Positions 42,945 to 52,170 of a stretch of DNA of 64,000 bases are shown piece after piece. This stretch comes from Noviherbaspirillum galbum (GTDB taxonomy: Bacteria; Pseudomonadota; Gammaproteobacteria; Burkholderiales; Burkholderiaceae_D), in contig NZ_JAAIVB010000085.1 of the NCBI RefSeq assembly GCF_010974945.1, forward strand, positions 62,001-126,000. The letters run 5' to 3'. How positions within the stretch are numbered: the first letter of the stretch is position 1; each line of letters opens with the position of its first letter. The position numbers and the translations under genes were made by a program. The notes beneath the pieces are model-generated. The model did no database searches, was not told where the DNA came from, and worked only from the letters and a program-made list of their open reading frames with translations.

Positions 42945-43700
42945 ATGCGTGCCAGGATCGTCAATGGCGCCAATGTCTTCAAGGCAGCGATGCTGCTGCT
43001 GCCGCTTTGCGCCTGCGGCGCAGCGCAGGCGCAATGGAGCGGCAGGATCGCCCTCGTGTCGGATTACATCCTGCGGGGCGTCAGCCTGAGCGACGGGAAG
43101 TCCGCTCCCCAGGCGAGCTTGCAGTACGAGGGCCGCAACGGCTGGTATGCCGGGGCGTTCGCGTCCCGCGTGGCGCTCGACCCGGACGCGGCCGGAATGC
43201 AGTTTGCCGCCTATACCGGCCTGTCGCTGCCCTGGACGACGAGGATGCCGCGGGGCGTGCAGGCAAGCTGGGACGCCGGCCTGATGTTCGCGGCCTTTCC
43301 CGGCCAGGTACGCTACAACTATGCAAGCGTCTACGCGGGCGTCCATGCAGGCCTGGCATCCAATGACGTCAGCATGCGGTTGCATTATTCGCCCGACTAT
43401 TTCGGTCAGGGCGCATCCAGCTTGTATGCGGAAGCAAATGCCGCCCATGCGCTCGCCGACCGCGTGCAGGTTTTCGCGCATCTTGGGCGACAACGCCAAT
43501 CGTCCGCCTTGCAGGCCGCGCCCGCATGGGATGCGCGCATCGGCTTGACCCTGGCCGCCGGCGACTGGAGCCTTGAACTCGCCGCCAACCGGGCCGGGGC
43601 TATCCGCGCCGACTACACTCCCTACTCCTATGGCAGAAGCCAGGCGTTTTATGGCACCGAGGCGCGCCGCTTCGTGCTCAGCGTCACCCGCTCGTTCTGA
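42945..43700 (+). CDS. TorF-family putative porin
   Basis: This 251-residue protein has a signal peptide (about residues 1-29, ending A-A-Q-A), then W-S-G-R-I-A-L-V-S-D-Y-I-L-R-G-V-S-L-S-D, a hallmark of the TorF/conserved-hypothetical-2001 outer-membrane family, and a terminal S-F. The alternative ATG at 42906 adds 13 residues before the signal and is less likely. It is the last gene of the sigma factor operon, 25 bases after the peptidase. It may supply an outer-membrane route for the ECF-controlled module. Confidence 0.82.
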   Translation: MRARIVNGANVFKAAMLLLPLCACGAAQAQWSGRIALVSDYILRGVSLSDGKSAPQASLQYEGRNGWYAGAFASRVALDPDAAGMQFAAYTGLSLPWTTRMPRGVQASWDAGLMFAAFPGQVRYNYASVYAGVHAGLASNDVSMRLHYSPDYFGQGASSLYAEANAAHALADRVQVFAHLGRQRQSSALQAAPAWDARIGLTLAAGDWSLELAANRAGAIRADYTPYSYGRSQAFYGTEARRFVLSVTRSF

Positions 43701-43732
43701 GTTCGGCGCGGAAGCCGGTTGCCCGGCCCGAT

Positions 43733-44383
43733 TCAGTAAGTGACATCGCGCGGGGCGCTGTTTGGATCTGCCGTAGCGGTCGTCGTTGCCTGCGCCGGGA
43801 CGATTTGCGCGCGAATTTCACCATTGGGCAAGGCGGCGCTATGCACGTTCACATAGTATTGGCCGGCAAGCAGCGCGTTCATCTGGTCCGCCGTCAACTG
43901 GCCGGATACCACCCACGTGCCGCTGCCCGCGGGACTCTGCGTCATCGGGAAAAGTATGGGGCCGGCGACGCCTGGTGCTCCGTTGTGAATATGGGCTGCC
44001 GTACCGGCAATGCCGGTGGTCGTCACGGTCGCGCTGTACTGGCGCGTTGCGGTATCCAGGGTCAGGGTCCCCGTTCCGCCAGCGCCGCTTTGATTCGGCG
44101 GAACTTCCTGCGCACCCGATAAACTCATGTTGATCGATACAGGCGCTGCCGGGCTTGGCGTTGGCGTTGAGGCCGGCGCCGGCGCTGAAACCGGGGTGGC
44201 CGTACTCGCCGGGGCAGACGGCGCCGCGGCCGCGCTGGTGCCGCTTGTATCGCTTGTTCCGCTCGTGCCACTTGTACCGCTTGCTGCCGGTGCGCCATCG
44301 CCGCCGCCACCGCCACCGCATCCGCTCAGGATGGCGAATACAGCGACAGCGTTGAGCAGGCGCTTCATCCTTTCAAGTTCCAT
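43733..44383 (-). CDS. CHRD-domain lipoprotein with Gly-Thr-Ser repeats
   Basis: This 216-residue lipoprotein has a lipobox at C22 followed by poly-glycine, a low-complexity linker containing G-T-S-G-T-S repeats and an A/P-rich stretch, then a CHRD domain (about residues 83-200, with L-S-G-A-Q-E-V-P-P, A-A-H-I-H-N-G and L-P-N-G-E-I-R-A). The start at 44383 has GGGG about seven bases upstream. A copy of the ECF promoter ends 54 bases before it, so it belongs to the same regulon. CHRD domains are beta-sandwiches of unclear role in bacteria. Confidence 0.85.
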   Translation of the reverse strand: MELERMKRLLNAVAVFAILSGCGGGGGGDGAPAASGTSGTSGTSDTSGTSAAAAPSAPASTATPVSAPAPASTPTPSPAAPVSINMSLSGAQEVPPNQSGAGGTGTLTLDTATRQYSATVTTTGIAGTAAHIHNGAPGVAGPILFPMTQSPAGSGTWVVSGQLTADQMNALLAGQYYVNVHSAALPNGEIRAQIVPAQATTTATADPNSAPRDVTY

Positions 44384-44436
44384 CTTGACACCCCATCGTC
44401 GATTGAGAAGCTCCCTGAACCGGGTCCGTTTAAGCG

Positions 44437-44466
44437 GTATATCCGCCGCGGTCGAACAATGGTTCA
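44437..44466 (-). promoter_or_regulatory. ECF-type promoter of the CHRD lipoprotein gene
   Basis: On the minus strand TGAACC (44466-44461) and GGATATAC (44444-44437) are separated by exactly 16 bases, as in the two promoters at 40.1-40.4 kb. Transcription would start near 44430, giving a leader of about 47 bases. This third copy is what turns a coincidence into a convincing regulon signature. Confidence 0.78.
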
Positions 44467-44605
44467 TCACTTCGGGAGAAATCAATCATTTACCGGGGTA
44501 CGCTTGGCGCACTATCGGCAGTCCGGTCACAACCGAGATACCCGATTGCGAGTTAATCCTAAAACGCCTGTTCCGGGAAGCTTTGCGGACCTTGGCGGCT
44601 CCTTG

Positions 44606-45970
44606 TCATGTCGCCGCGGCGTAGGTCCTGACCGGTTCGCGCATCAGCATGAATTCCTCGGCGGCAGTCGGATGCACCGCGATCGTCCGGTCGAATTCGC
44701 GCTTGGTCGCCCCGGCGCGCATGGCCACGGCCAGGCTCTGGATGATTTCCGGCGCATCCGGCCCGATCATGTGAATGCCGATCACCTTGGCGGTCTCGCT
44801 ATCGGTGACCAGCTTCATGTAGCTGCGGTTGTCGCGCCCCGCGAACGCGGTCTGCATCGGCTTGAACTGGGTTTCATAGACGGTGGTCGGCCCGCGCGCG
44901 TTGGCCTGCGTTTCGCCGAGGCCGATGGTGCCGATCGGCGGATCGGTGAACACGGCGGTCGCCACCTGGTCGTGGAAGAAGGGCGTATCCTGGCCGCCGA
45001 ACACCGTGTCGGCGAAGGCGCGTCCTTCGGCGATCGCCACCGGCGTCAGGTTGACGCGGTTGGTGACGTCGCCGATCGCATGGACGCCGGGAATCCTGGT
45101 CTTGCTGTAGCTGTCGACCGGGATCGCGCCGGCGGCCGTCAGTTCGAGTCCGATGGCGTCCAGTCCCAGGCCGGCGGTATTCGGCACGCGGCCGGTCGCG
45201 TTGAGAACCGCGTCGAAGCGCATTTCCTGGCCGTCCTGCAAGACCATGCGATAGCCGCTGCCATCGCGGGCGAGCGAGCGTGGCAGCGTCTGCGGAAAGA
45301 CGGCGATGCCGGCGTGCTCCATCGCCTGCCGCAAGCGTTCCCGCAATTCCTCGTCGAATCCGCTCAAGGGCGCGTTCGCCCGGAAGAAGACGCTGACCTT
45401 GCTTCCCAGCCGCGCGAACATGCTGGCGAATTCCATCCCGATGTAGCCGCCGCCGACCACTGCGAGCCGTTCGGGCACTGTCCGCAACTGGAGGATGTCG
45501 TCGGAGGTGAGCGCGGTGTCGAGCCCGGGTATCGGCGCCGTCGACGGCCGGCCGCCGGTCGCGATCAGCAGGTTCTTGCAAGCCATTGTCCGGTCGCCGA
45601 CGCGGACTTCACCCGCGCCCATGATCGTCGCCGTGCCCCGGATGACCGTGACATCGGCTTGCCGCAGCATGTTCTCGTAGACGGTTTCGAGGCGCTCGAG
45701 CTCGCGCGTCTTTGCATCCTGCCAGTGCGCCATGCTGAACTCGGGTTGGCCCGCGGACCAGCCATAGGCGGCCGCCAGATCGAAGGAGGCGCGGAACTGG
45801 CTTGCGTACATCAGCAGCTTCTTTGGAATGCAGCCGCGGTGCACGCAGGTGCCTCCCAGGTTGGCCTGCTCGATGATGGCGACGCGGGCGCCGTGCGCAG
45901 CGGCGCGGCGCGCGGCCGCAACGCCGCCGGAGCCGCCGCCGATGGCGATCAGGTCATAGGACTCGCTCAT
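44606..45970 (-). CDS. gor: Glutathione-disulfide reductase
   Basis: This 454-residue class I flavoprotein reductase has the FAD motif G-G-G-S-G-G near residue 11, redox cysteines C42/C47 in G-G-T-C-V-H-R-G-C-I-P-K-K, the NADPH-binding G-G-G-Y-I-G-M-E and the C-terminal catalytic H-P-T-A-A-E-E. The start is at 45970; the longer frame has no homology. Together with the GSTs to the right it points to glutathione-based redox metabolism. Other members of the family (mercuric reductase, lipoamide dehydrogenase) do not have this cysteine context. Confidence 0.9.
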   Translation of the reverse strand: MSESYDLIAIGGGSGGVAAARRAAAHGARVAIIEQANLGGTCVHRGCIPKKLLMYASQFRASFDLAAAYGWSAGQPEFSMAHWQDAKTRELERLETVYENMLRQADVTVIRGTATIMGAGEVRVGDRTMACKNLLIATGGRPSTAPIPGLDTALTSDDILQLRTVPERLAVVGGGYIGMEFASMFARLGSKVSVFFRANAPLSGFDEELRERLRQAMEHAGIAVFPQTLPRSLARDGSGYRMVLQDGQEMRFDAVLNATGRVPNTAGLGLDAIGLELTAAGAIPVDSYSKTRIPGVHAIGDVTNRVNLTPVAIAEGRAFADTVFGGQDTPFFHDQVATAVFTDPPIGTIGLGETQANARGPTTVYETQFKPMQTAFAGRDNRSYMKLVTDSETAKVIGIHMIGPDAPEIIQSLAVAMRAGATKREFDRTIAVHPTAAEEFMLMREPVRTYAAAT

Positions 45971-46144
45971 GCTGTCATTCCCCGTGAAATACCGAAGGGC
46001 CAGTATTGCATATCGGCGGCGGCTTGGTTGACGCGCGCTCAAGCGCCCGGCCGGCGCGCGGGCCGGCCTGCTTTGGTGTCATACTCCATGGCAACGACCG
46101 GATCCATGGCGAATCCGAACGGACCGGCCCGGCGTATATCCAGC

Positions 46145-47080
46145 ATGAACTTTTCCCGGCGAGTGATGATGAGTCTGCCCGAACACAAGACCCGAAGGAC
46201 CTGGAGAACATGGCTGGCCCGGCTGACGCTGGCGGGAAGCGTCATTGCCTTGCTCGGCGCCTGCTCTCCGCTTGGCATCATCAACGGCCTCACGCCCGGC
46301 GGCGCGCGCGCCTTCACGGACCTGGCCTACGGCAGCCTGCCGCGGCAACGACTGGATGTGTATGCGCCGCCTAACGCGTCCGGCCCGCTGCCGGTCGTGG
46401 TTTTCTTTTACGGCGGCAACTGGCAGAGCGGAAGCCGGACGGATTATGCCTTCGTCGGCCGGATGCTTGCCCGGCGCGGCATGGTCGTGGTCGTGGCGGA
46501 TTACCGGCTTTACCCGGAGGTGCGCTATCCCGACTTCCTGCTGGACGCGGCGCAATCGGTGGCCTGGACCCGGCGCAACATTGCGCCATATGGCGGCGAC
46601 CCGGATCGCATCTTCGTGATGGGCCACAGCGCCGGCGCGTACAACGCGGCGATGGTGGCGCTCGATGGCAGATGGCTTGGGCGTTTCGGCATGACGCCTG
46701 CCATGCTGCGCGGCTGGATCGGACTGGCAGGCCCATACAATTTCCTGCCGATCGAAAATCCCTACACCCGTCCGGTCTTCCTCTATCCCGATACCCCGCA
46801 GGATTCGCAGCCGATCCGGCATGCCAGCCATGCCGCGCCGCCCGCGCTCCTGGTAGCGGCCAGCCGCGACGAACTGGTGAATCCGTCGACCAATACCGGC
46901 GCCCTGGCCGCACGCCTGCGGGAGCAGGGCGCCAGCGTCACGGAAAAGAGCTTCGACCGGGTGAGCCACGAGACGCTGGTGGCATCTCTTTCCGCGCCCC
47001 TGCAGTTTCTCGCGCCCACGCTCGATGTGATCGATGCCTTCGTTCATGGGCCGCGCGAGGCGCTCGGCGTTCCACGTTGA
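46145..47080 (+). CDS. Alpha/beta-hydrolase lipoprotein (carboxylesterase-like)
   Basis: This 311-residue esterase of the BD-FAE/hormone-sensitive-lipase-like type has a lipoprotein-type signal with L-L-G-A-C (C40), the oxyanion segment F-F-Y-G-G-N-W (residues 87-93), nucleophile S162 in G-H-S-A-G and a late histidine in S-H-E-T. Starts at 46145, 46166 and 46169 are all in frame and none has a strong Shine-Dalgarno. A much longer frame across the gor gene is a shadow. Its substrate is unknown. It is followed 12 bases later by a DoxX-like gene. Confidence 0.78.
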   Translation: MNFSRRVMMSLPEHKTRRTWRTWLARLTLAGSVIALLGACSPLGIINGLTPGGARAFTDLAYGSLPRQRLDVYAPPNASGPLPVVVFFYGGNWQSGSRTDYAFVGRMLARRGMVVVVADYRLYPEVRYPDFLLDAAQSVAWTRRNIAPYGGDPDRIFVMGHSAGAYNAAMVALDGRWLGRFGMTPAMLRGWIGLAGPYNFLPIENPYTRPVFLYPDTPQDSQPIRHASHAAPPALLVAASRDELVNPSTNTGALAARLREQGASVTEKSFDRVSHETLVASLSAPLQFLAPTLDVIDAFVHGPREALGVPR

Positions 47081-47092
47081 GGCGAGGCGAAA

Positions 47093-47518
47093 ATGAAAGC
47101 CTCGAAGACATCGTTCTTCGCCGCAGCACTTGTGCGGGGAAAGACCGCCGCTCTGGCATTTGTGTTTCTCTGGTTCTCCGTTGGCGGGATCGCCCATTTC
47201 GTGGCGCCGGAATATTTTCTGAAGATCGTTCCACCCTCGCTGCCGCTGCGCCTGGAAGCGGTCTATATCAGCGGTGTCTTCGAACTGCTCGGCGCCAGCG
47301 CGTTATGGTCGGTACGACTGCGGCGCTGGGCGGGCTACGGCCTTGCGGCATTGACGCTTGCCGTGACTCCCGCCAACGTCTACATGTGGAAGCACCATGA
47401 GCTGTTTCCGGCGATACCGCAGGCGCTCCTGGGATGGCGGCTCGTCTTCCAGGTCGTACTGCTGGCAATCATCCTTTGGGCGACGCGGCCGGCCAAGCTC
47501 GATAATCGTTTCCGATAG
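47093..47518 (+). CDS. DoxX-like small membrane protein
   Basis: This 141-residue protein has four predicted membrane helices, the first around residues 17-37 (A-L-A-F-V-F-L-W-F-S-V-G-G-I-A-H-F), with the DoxX-like arrangement of a G-I-A-H-F motif and an A-P-E-Y segment. It lies 12 bases downstream of the esterase gene and probably shares its transcript. Members of the family have been linked to respiratory and redox-stress functions in other bacteria, but the function here is unknown. Confidence 0.75.
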   Translation: MKASKTSFFAAALVRGKTAALAFVFLWFSVGGIAHFVAPEYFLKIVPPSLPLRLEAVYISGVFELLGASALWSVRLRRWAGYGLAALTLAVTPANVYMWKHHELFPAIPQALLGWRLVFQVVLLAIILWATRPAKLDNRFR

Positions 47519-47552
47519 CGCCTGTCGGTCGGGTCAAGGCCTTTCGCCTGAG

Positions 47553-48881
47553 TCACGTCATCGCGCTCGCCAGCATCGCGGCATTCAAGGCAAGGATGAG
47601 GACGGCGATGAGCCAGGCGGCGATTTTCAGCCACAGCGGATTGACGAACTTTCCCATGAGGCGTGCATCGCTGGTGAACCGGATCAACGGAATGACCGCA
47701 AACGGCAGCTGAAGACTGAGGATCACCTGGCTCAGCACCAGCAATTGCGTCGTTCCCCGTTCGCCTGCCCAGAGCGTGGTGGCCAGTGCAGGCACGATGG
47801 CCATCAGCCGCGTCGACAGCCGCCGCAGCCAGGGCGGCATGCGCAGTTGCAGGTAGCCCTCCATCACGACCTGTCCCGCGAGCGTGGCCGTCAGCGTCGA
47901 GCTTTGCCCGGAAGCCAGCAGCGCGAATGCGAACAGCATGCTTGCCGCCGTCGTGCCGAGTGCGGGGCCGAGCAAGTGATAGGCGTCCTTGATCTCCGCG
48001 ATTTCCTGGTGTCCGTTCGCATGGAAAGCCGCCGCCGCAGTCGCCAGGATCGCGGCATTGACGATGAACGCAAAAATCAGGGCAATCAACACGTCGATGG
48101 CGGTAAAGCGCAGGGCATTGCGCCTCCCGGCGTCGGTGGCGCTGAAGCGCCGGGTCTGCACTGTGGAGGAATGCAGGTAGAGATTGTGCGGCATGACGGT
48201 AGCGCCGATGATTCCGATGGCGAGATACAGGCTTTCCGGATTGACGACCGACTCGCGGGTTGGCAGGAAGCCCGTTGCGATGCCGGACCAGTCAGGCCGC
48301 GACATCAACAGGTTGGTGCCGATGCAGACGAATATCACGCTCAGCAGGGTCATGATCGTGGCTTCGAAATACCGGAAGCCATGTTGCTGCAGCCAGAGCA
48401 CCACCAGCACGTCGAATGCGGTCAATACCACTCCCCACGCCAGCGGCAAGCCGAACAGCAGGTTAAGGGCGATCGCGGTGCCGATCACTTCGGCGAGGTC
48501 GGTCGCGCAGATGGCGATTTCGCACAGCAGCCATTGCATCCAGACCGAACGGCGCGAGTAGTGCGCGCGGCAGGCCTGCGCGAGGTCCATGCCGGTCACG
48601 ATGCCCAGGCGCGATGCCAGGATCTGCAGCAGGATGGCCATCAGGTTGGACAGCATTATCACCCACAGCAGTCCATATCCGAACCGCGAGCCGCCTGCGA
48701 TGTCGGTTGCCCAGTTTCCGGGGTCCATGTATCCCACTGCGACCAGGTATCCCGGACCCATGAAGCCGAGAAGGCGGCGCAGCCAGGAACCATGCTCGCG
48801 AACAGGAACAGAATCGGGGAAATCTCCTGGCGGCAGGTTCGGCCGGGCGAGCGCCGTATCGATGAAGGCTGGCGGTGGCAT
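47553..48881 (-). CDS. mntH: Nramp-family divalent metal (Mn2+/Fe2+) transporter
   Basis: This 442-residue inner-membrane protein with about 11 spans has the two metal-site motifs of the family: D-P-G-N-W at residues 53-57 in helix 1 and M-P-H-N at 230-233 in helix 6. These motifs favour manganese and iron over magnesium. It lies 40 bases downstream of the manganese catalase gene on the same strand, suggesting that manganese uptake and its use against peroxide are co-expressed. Confidence 0.9.
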   Translation of the reverse strand: MPPPAFIDTALARPNLPPGDFPDSVPVREHGSWLRRLLGFMGPGYLVAVGYMDPGNWATDIAGGSRFGYGLLWVIMLSNLMAILLQILASRLGIVTGMDLAQACRAHYSRRSVWMQWLLCEIAICATDLAEVIGTAIALNLLFGLPLAWGVVLTAFDVLVVLWLQQHGFRYFEATIMTLLSVIFVCIGTNLLMSRPDWSGIATGFLPTRESVVNPESLYLAIGIIGATVMPHNLYLHSSTVQTRRFSATDAGRRNALRFTAIDVLIALIFAFIVNAAILATAAAAFHANGHQEIAEIKDAYHLLGPALGTTAASMLFAFALLASGQSSTLTATLAGQVVMEGYLQLRMPPWLRRLSTRLMAIVPALATTLWAGERGTTQLLVLSQVILSLQLPFAVIPLIRFTSDARLMGKFVNPLWLKIAAWLIAVLILALNAAMLASAMT

Positions 48882-48921
48882 AAGTATGGTCCGTGCGCCG
48901 CCCGCGCGGGCGGCGGTTGAA

Positions 48922-49836
48922 TTACATCGGCTTGATGGGAGTGCGGTTCATCGGATCGCCGCCCTGGGTCCCGGCCTTAAGCTCGGCGCCGGTGACAGGA
49001 TCCTCGGAAGGCTCAGATTGGGTGCGCAGCGCCATCGCATTCAAGGCGGCTTCTTCCTCGGTGGTGAGGTTCACGCTCGGCATGCCGTCGCCGCCATCCA
49101 CCGCGGACTGCTCGTTGCGGTCGGACACGAATTGCCATTGCTGCCCCTGGTTCCACGAGCCGCGCATGTCGCCGTCGCCTTGCGACATGTTGAAGTAGAC
49201 ATTGGTAAATCGCGCATCGCCTTCGAGTTTGCCCGGAGGGAAATTGGGAGTGATCGAATACAAGGCTTTCTCGAATGACTTCTGGTGTGCGATCTCGCGC
49301 GTCATCAGGAAGCCCAATGCTTCCTTGACGCCGGGGTCGTCGGTGCAATTGATCAGCCGCTCGTAGATGATCTTCGCGCGTGCTTCCGCGGCGATGTTCG
49401 ATCGCAAGTCGGCGGTCGGTTCGCCGATGGTGTCGATGTACGCTGCGGTCCAGGGGACGCCTGCGGAGTTGACCAGCGGCGCGCCGCCGCCATACAACAC
49501 TTGTGTGACATGGCTGTCGTTGCCGGCGCCGGTGATGGAACGGAAAGCATCGGCTTCCGCATCCACGCCTTCCGCGAGGCGGCCCTTCGCGCCCTTGTTC
49601 AGCATGGCGACGATCGTGCCGATGACTTCCAGGTGGCTTAGCTCTTCGGTGGCGATGTCCATGAGGAGATCCTTGCGTCCCGGATCATCCTCGGCAAGGG
49701 CTTGGGTGAAATATCGGCATGCCGCCGCCAACTCGCCTTGCGGTCCTCCGAATTGCTCGAGCATGAGGTTGGCAAGGGCAGGGTTGCATTCGCTGACCCG
49801 CACGGTGTACTGCAGTCGCTTGTTATGAGAAAACAT
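48922..49836 (-). CDS. Manganese catalase
   Basis: This 304-residue non-haem catalase has di-manganese ligands in the expected places: E35, the E-E-L-S-H helix at 64-68, E151 and H184 (E-I-A-H), matching the spacing known for characterised manganese catalases. It ends in a long, flexible, acidic tail. AAAGGA precedes the ATG at 49836; the longer frame to 49878 is rejected. It would remove hydrogen peroxide in the cytoplasm without iron. The neighbouring mntH would supply the metal. Confidence 0.9.
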   Translation of the reverse strand: MFSHNKRLQYTVRVSECNPALANLMLEQFGGPQGELAAACRYFTQALAEDDPGRKDLLMDIATEELSHLEVIGTIVAMLNKGAKGRLAEGVDAEADAFRSITGAGNDSHVTQVLYGGGAPLVNSAGVPWTAAYIDTIGEPTADLRSNIAAEARAKIIYERLINCTDDPGVKEALGFLMTREIAHQKSFEKALYSITPNFPPGKLEGDARFTNVYFNMSQGDGDMRGSWNQGQQWQFVSDRNEQSAVDGGDGMPSVNLTTEEEAALNAMALRTQSEPSEDPVTGAELKAGTQGGDPMNRTPIKPM

Positions 49837-50310
49837 GGCCGTCCTTTCGTGACGAAACAATGACGCCTTGGCGTTCATTCAGGACTGGCACGTAACGCAA
49901 GACATGTACCACCGTGCTGATACCCTGCATTGGCACGTCTGGCCCATGATTCGCTCTGCATCCGCCTCAGAATTACAAAGAGCGGTAAATTTGAAGTTTC
50001 GGGGACGCGCGTCGGCGTTGGGCGCGGCATATCATTTCAGACCTGGATCGTATGAAAGGGCTTGCAGATGCAATTCATGCCGAAAACGTATACTTGGCAA
50101 TTCCTGCGAAGCTGGAGAAAGGCTGCTTGCGGCTCGGATCGCGCAAGCGGAAGCAAATACTTGTTTCGCAATACTTGGTTGAGTAGGTGGTTTCCGCCTG
50201 CGCGGAGATGGCGGCAATGATGCAATCGAAATCATGTGGTCCCGGTTTGCCTCCCTGCCTGAATGATCATCTTTCAATCGACAACCCTGCGACTTGACGG
50301 AGACAAACAG
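49837..50310. other. 474-base gap with no gene seen
   Basis: The region lies between the divergent manganese catalase and GST genes and presumably holds both promoters, but I find no consensus boxes I would defend. A 104-residue plus-strand ORF at 49868-50182 has shadow-like composition and no ribosome site. A degenerate palindrome near 50190-50215 (CCGCCTGCGCGG) resembles the dispersed repeats elsewhere. Confidence 0.5.
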
Positions 50311-51198
50311 ATGAGCAGCAACAATACCTACACCCCGCCCAAGGTCTGGACCTGGGATAAGGAAAGCGGCGGCAAGTTCGCCAGCATCAACCGGCCGGTG
50401 GCCGGCGCCACGCATGACAAGCAACTACCCGTCGGACGCCACCCGCTGCAGTTGTATTCGCTCGCCACGCCCAACGGCGTCAAGGTCACGGTCATGCTCG
50501 AGGAACTGCTGGCCCTGGGACATGCCGGCGCCGAGTACGATGCCTGGCTGATCCGCATCAACGAGGGCGACCAGTTCGGCAGCGGCTTCGTCGAAGTCAA
50601 TCCGAACTCGAAGATTCCGGCCCTGATGGATCGCAGCGGCGATACCCCGGTGCGGGTGTTCGAGTCGGGCGCCATCCTGATGTACCTGGCCGAGAAGTTC
50701 GATGCCTTCCTGCCGCACAGCGTGGCGGCGCGCGCGGAATGCCTGTCCTGGCTGTTCTGGCAGATGGGCAGCGCGCCTTTCCTCGGCGGCGGCTTCGGCC
50801 ACTTCTATGCCTACGCGCCCGAGAAGTTCGAGTACCCGATCAATCGCTACGCCATGGAAGTCAAGCGGCAGCTCGACGTCCTGGACCGCCAGTTGTCGAC
50901 GCACCAGTTCCTGGCCGGCGACGAGTACACCATCGCCGACATGGCGGTGTGGCCCTGGTACGGCACGCTGGTCAAGGGCCAGCTCTACGAAGCCGGCGAG
51001 TTCCTCGGCGTGCATGAGTACAAGCATGTGCTGCGCTGGACCAACGAGATCGCGCAGCGTCCCGCGGTGCAGCGCGGACGCAAGGTCAACCGGGCATGGG
51101 GCGAGCCGTCCAGCCAGCTTCACGAGCGCCACGACGCGAGCGACTTCGCGCTGCGGACACATGACAAGCTGGACCCGTCCTCCGGAGACAAGGCATGA
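50311..51198 (+). CDS. yghU: YghU-type glutathione S-transferase (disulfide-bond reductase)
   Basis: The 295-residue protein has the long N-terminal arm typical of YghU/YfcG GSTs (Y-T-P-P-K-V-W-T-W), the thioredoxin-like domain with Y-S-L-A-T-P-N-G-V-K, N-P-N-S-K-I-P-A and E-S-G-A-I-L, and a helical C-terminal domain. Characterised relatives bind two glutathiones and reduce disulfides and peroxides rather than conjugate xenobiotics. GGAG lies eight bases before the ATG at 50311. Its stop overlaps the next GST gene start as ATGA. Confidence 0.88.
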   Translation: MSSNNTYTPPKVWTWDKESGGKFASINRPVAGATHDKQLPVGRHPLQLYSLATPNGVKVTVMLEELLALGHAGAEYDAWLIRINEGDQFGSGFVEVNPNSKIPALMDRSGDTPVRVFESGAILMYLAEKFDAFLPHSVAARAECLSWLFWQMGSAPFLGGGFGHFYAYAPEKFEYPINRYAMEVKRQLDVLDRQLSTHQFLAGDEYTIADMAVWPWYGTLVKGQLYEAGEFLGVHEYKHVLRWTNEIAQRPAVQRGRKVNRAWGEPSSQLHERHDASDFALRTHDKLDPSSGDKA

Positions 51199-51827
51199 TC
51201 ACGCTCTACGATTGCGCTACCGCGCCCAGCCCGCGACGGGCCCGTCTCTTCCTCGCCGAAAAGGGCGTGCCCCACGAGACCGTCGAGATCGACCTTCGCT
51301 CGGGCGAGCAGATGGGGGAAGCCTACCGCCGGATCAATCCGCAATGCACCGTGCCCGCGCTGCGCACGGAAGAGGGCGCGCTGCTCACCGACAATGCAGC
51401 AATCGCCGCCTACCTCGAAGCCCGTTATCCCGAGCCGCCGCTCATGGGCCGCACGCCCCAGGACAAGGCGGACATCGCAAGCTGGCAGTGGCGCATCGAG
51501 TTCGAAGGCTTGATGGCGGTGGCGGACGCTTTCCGCAACAGCAGTCCGGCGATGGTGAACCGCGCCTTGCCCGGCCCGGCGAATTATCCGCAGATTCCCG
51601 AACTGCACGAGCGCGGACTGGCCCGTGCCCGGCAATTCTTCACCGCACTGGACGAGCGCCTCGCCGGACGCGACTTCATTGCCGCCGACCAGTTCAGCAT
51701 CGCCGACATCACGGCGGTCGTGACCGTGGACTTCGCGCGCGTGATCCGGCTCAAGCCCGCGGAAGACCTGCCGAACCTGAAGCGCTGGCGCGAGGCAATG
51801 GGCGAGCGGCCGGCATTCAAGCGCTGA
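51195..51827 (+). CDS. Glutathione S-transferase family protein
   Basis: This 210-residue GST has the N-terminal segment L-Y-D-C-A-T-A-P-S-P-R-R-A-R, cis-proline N-P-Q-C-T-V-P-A and T-D-N-A-A-I-A, plus a full helical domain. It is translationally coupled to the yghU gene by ATGA overlap, so the two GSTs form an operon. The cysteine at residue 7 might replace the usual serine or tyrosine at the active site, suggesting a thiol-transfer role, but this needs alignment. Confidence 0.86.
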   Translation: MITLYDCATAPSPRRARLFLAEKGVPHETVEIDLRSGEQMGEAYRRINPQCTVPALRTEEGALLTDNAAIAAYLEARYPEPPLMGRTPQDKADIASWQWRIEFEGLMAVADAFRNSSPAMVNRALPGPANYPQIPELHERGLARARQFFTALDERLAGRDFIAADQFSIADITAVVTVDFARVIRLKPAEDLPNLKRWREAMGERPAFKR

Positions 51828-52170
51828 GCGGAGTCGAGTTCGCAAGAAGCCTTGCCATGTAACACGATCTTCGTCGTCAGGCACGCTGCATGGCGACTGG
51901 AGTAGCGCCTCGATGAAGCTTGTCCGTCCGATGTGAATCGGTTGCCTTTCAGCGGCTATCGAATTCGTCAAAACATTTTAGATACGCCTAAAAATGATCG
52001 CGCGCTCGCGAATAAATGGCGCTCACCCGACCAGATAAATCGGCAAATTCGTCATTTTACCTCGAACTATTAGCAGATTTGCTTTTCAAACAGGCCACGT
52101 CGACGGTGATTCGTCGGCGTCATGTCATGAGCGGGTTTGCAAGTACACCAACCAATTCGAGGAATAGATC
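51828..52170. promoter_or_regulatory. AT-richer upstream region of the DUF4331 gene
   Basis: The 343 bases before the DUF4331 gene are clearly richer in A and T than the surroundings, especially 51960-52100. They contain a short inverted repeat TTTTAG-N6-CTAAAA at 51976-51993. No standard -35/-10 pair or ECF box of the type seen at 40 kb is evident. No gene is present. Confidence 0.45.

Noticed and set aside
46134-46141. A fourth GGATATAC (minus strand) upstream of gor
   Set aside because: The bases 16 positions upstream are TCGCCG, not TGAACC, so it lacks the -35 of the ECF promoter and is probably chance.
44459-46144. Very long plus-strand extension upstream of the esterase gene
   Set aside because: It is antisense to the glutathione reductase gene and has shadow-like composition; only the part from about 46145 is protein-like.
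49868-50182. 104-residue plus-strand ORF between catalase and GST genes
   Set aside because: No Shine-Dalgarno site, no recognisable pattern, and it lies in the divergent promoter region.
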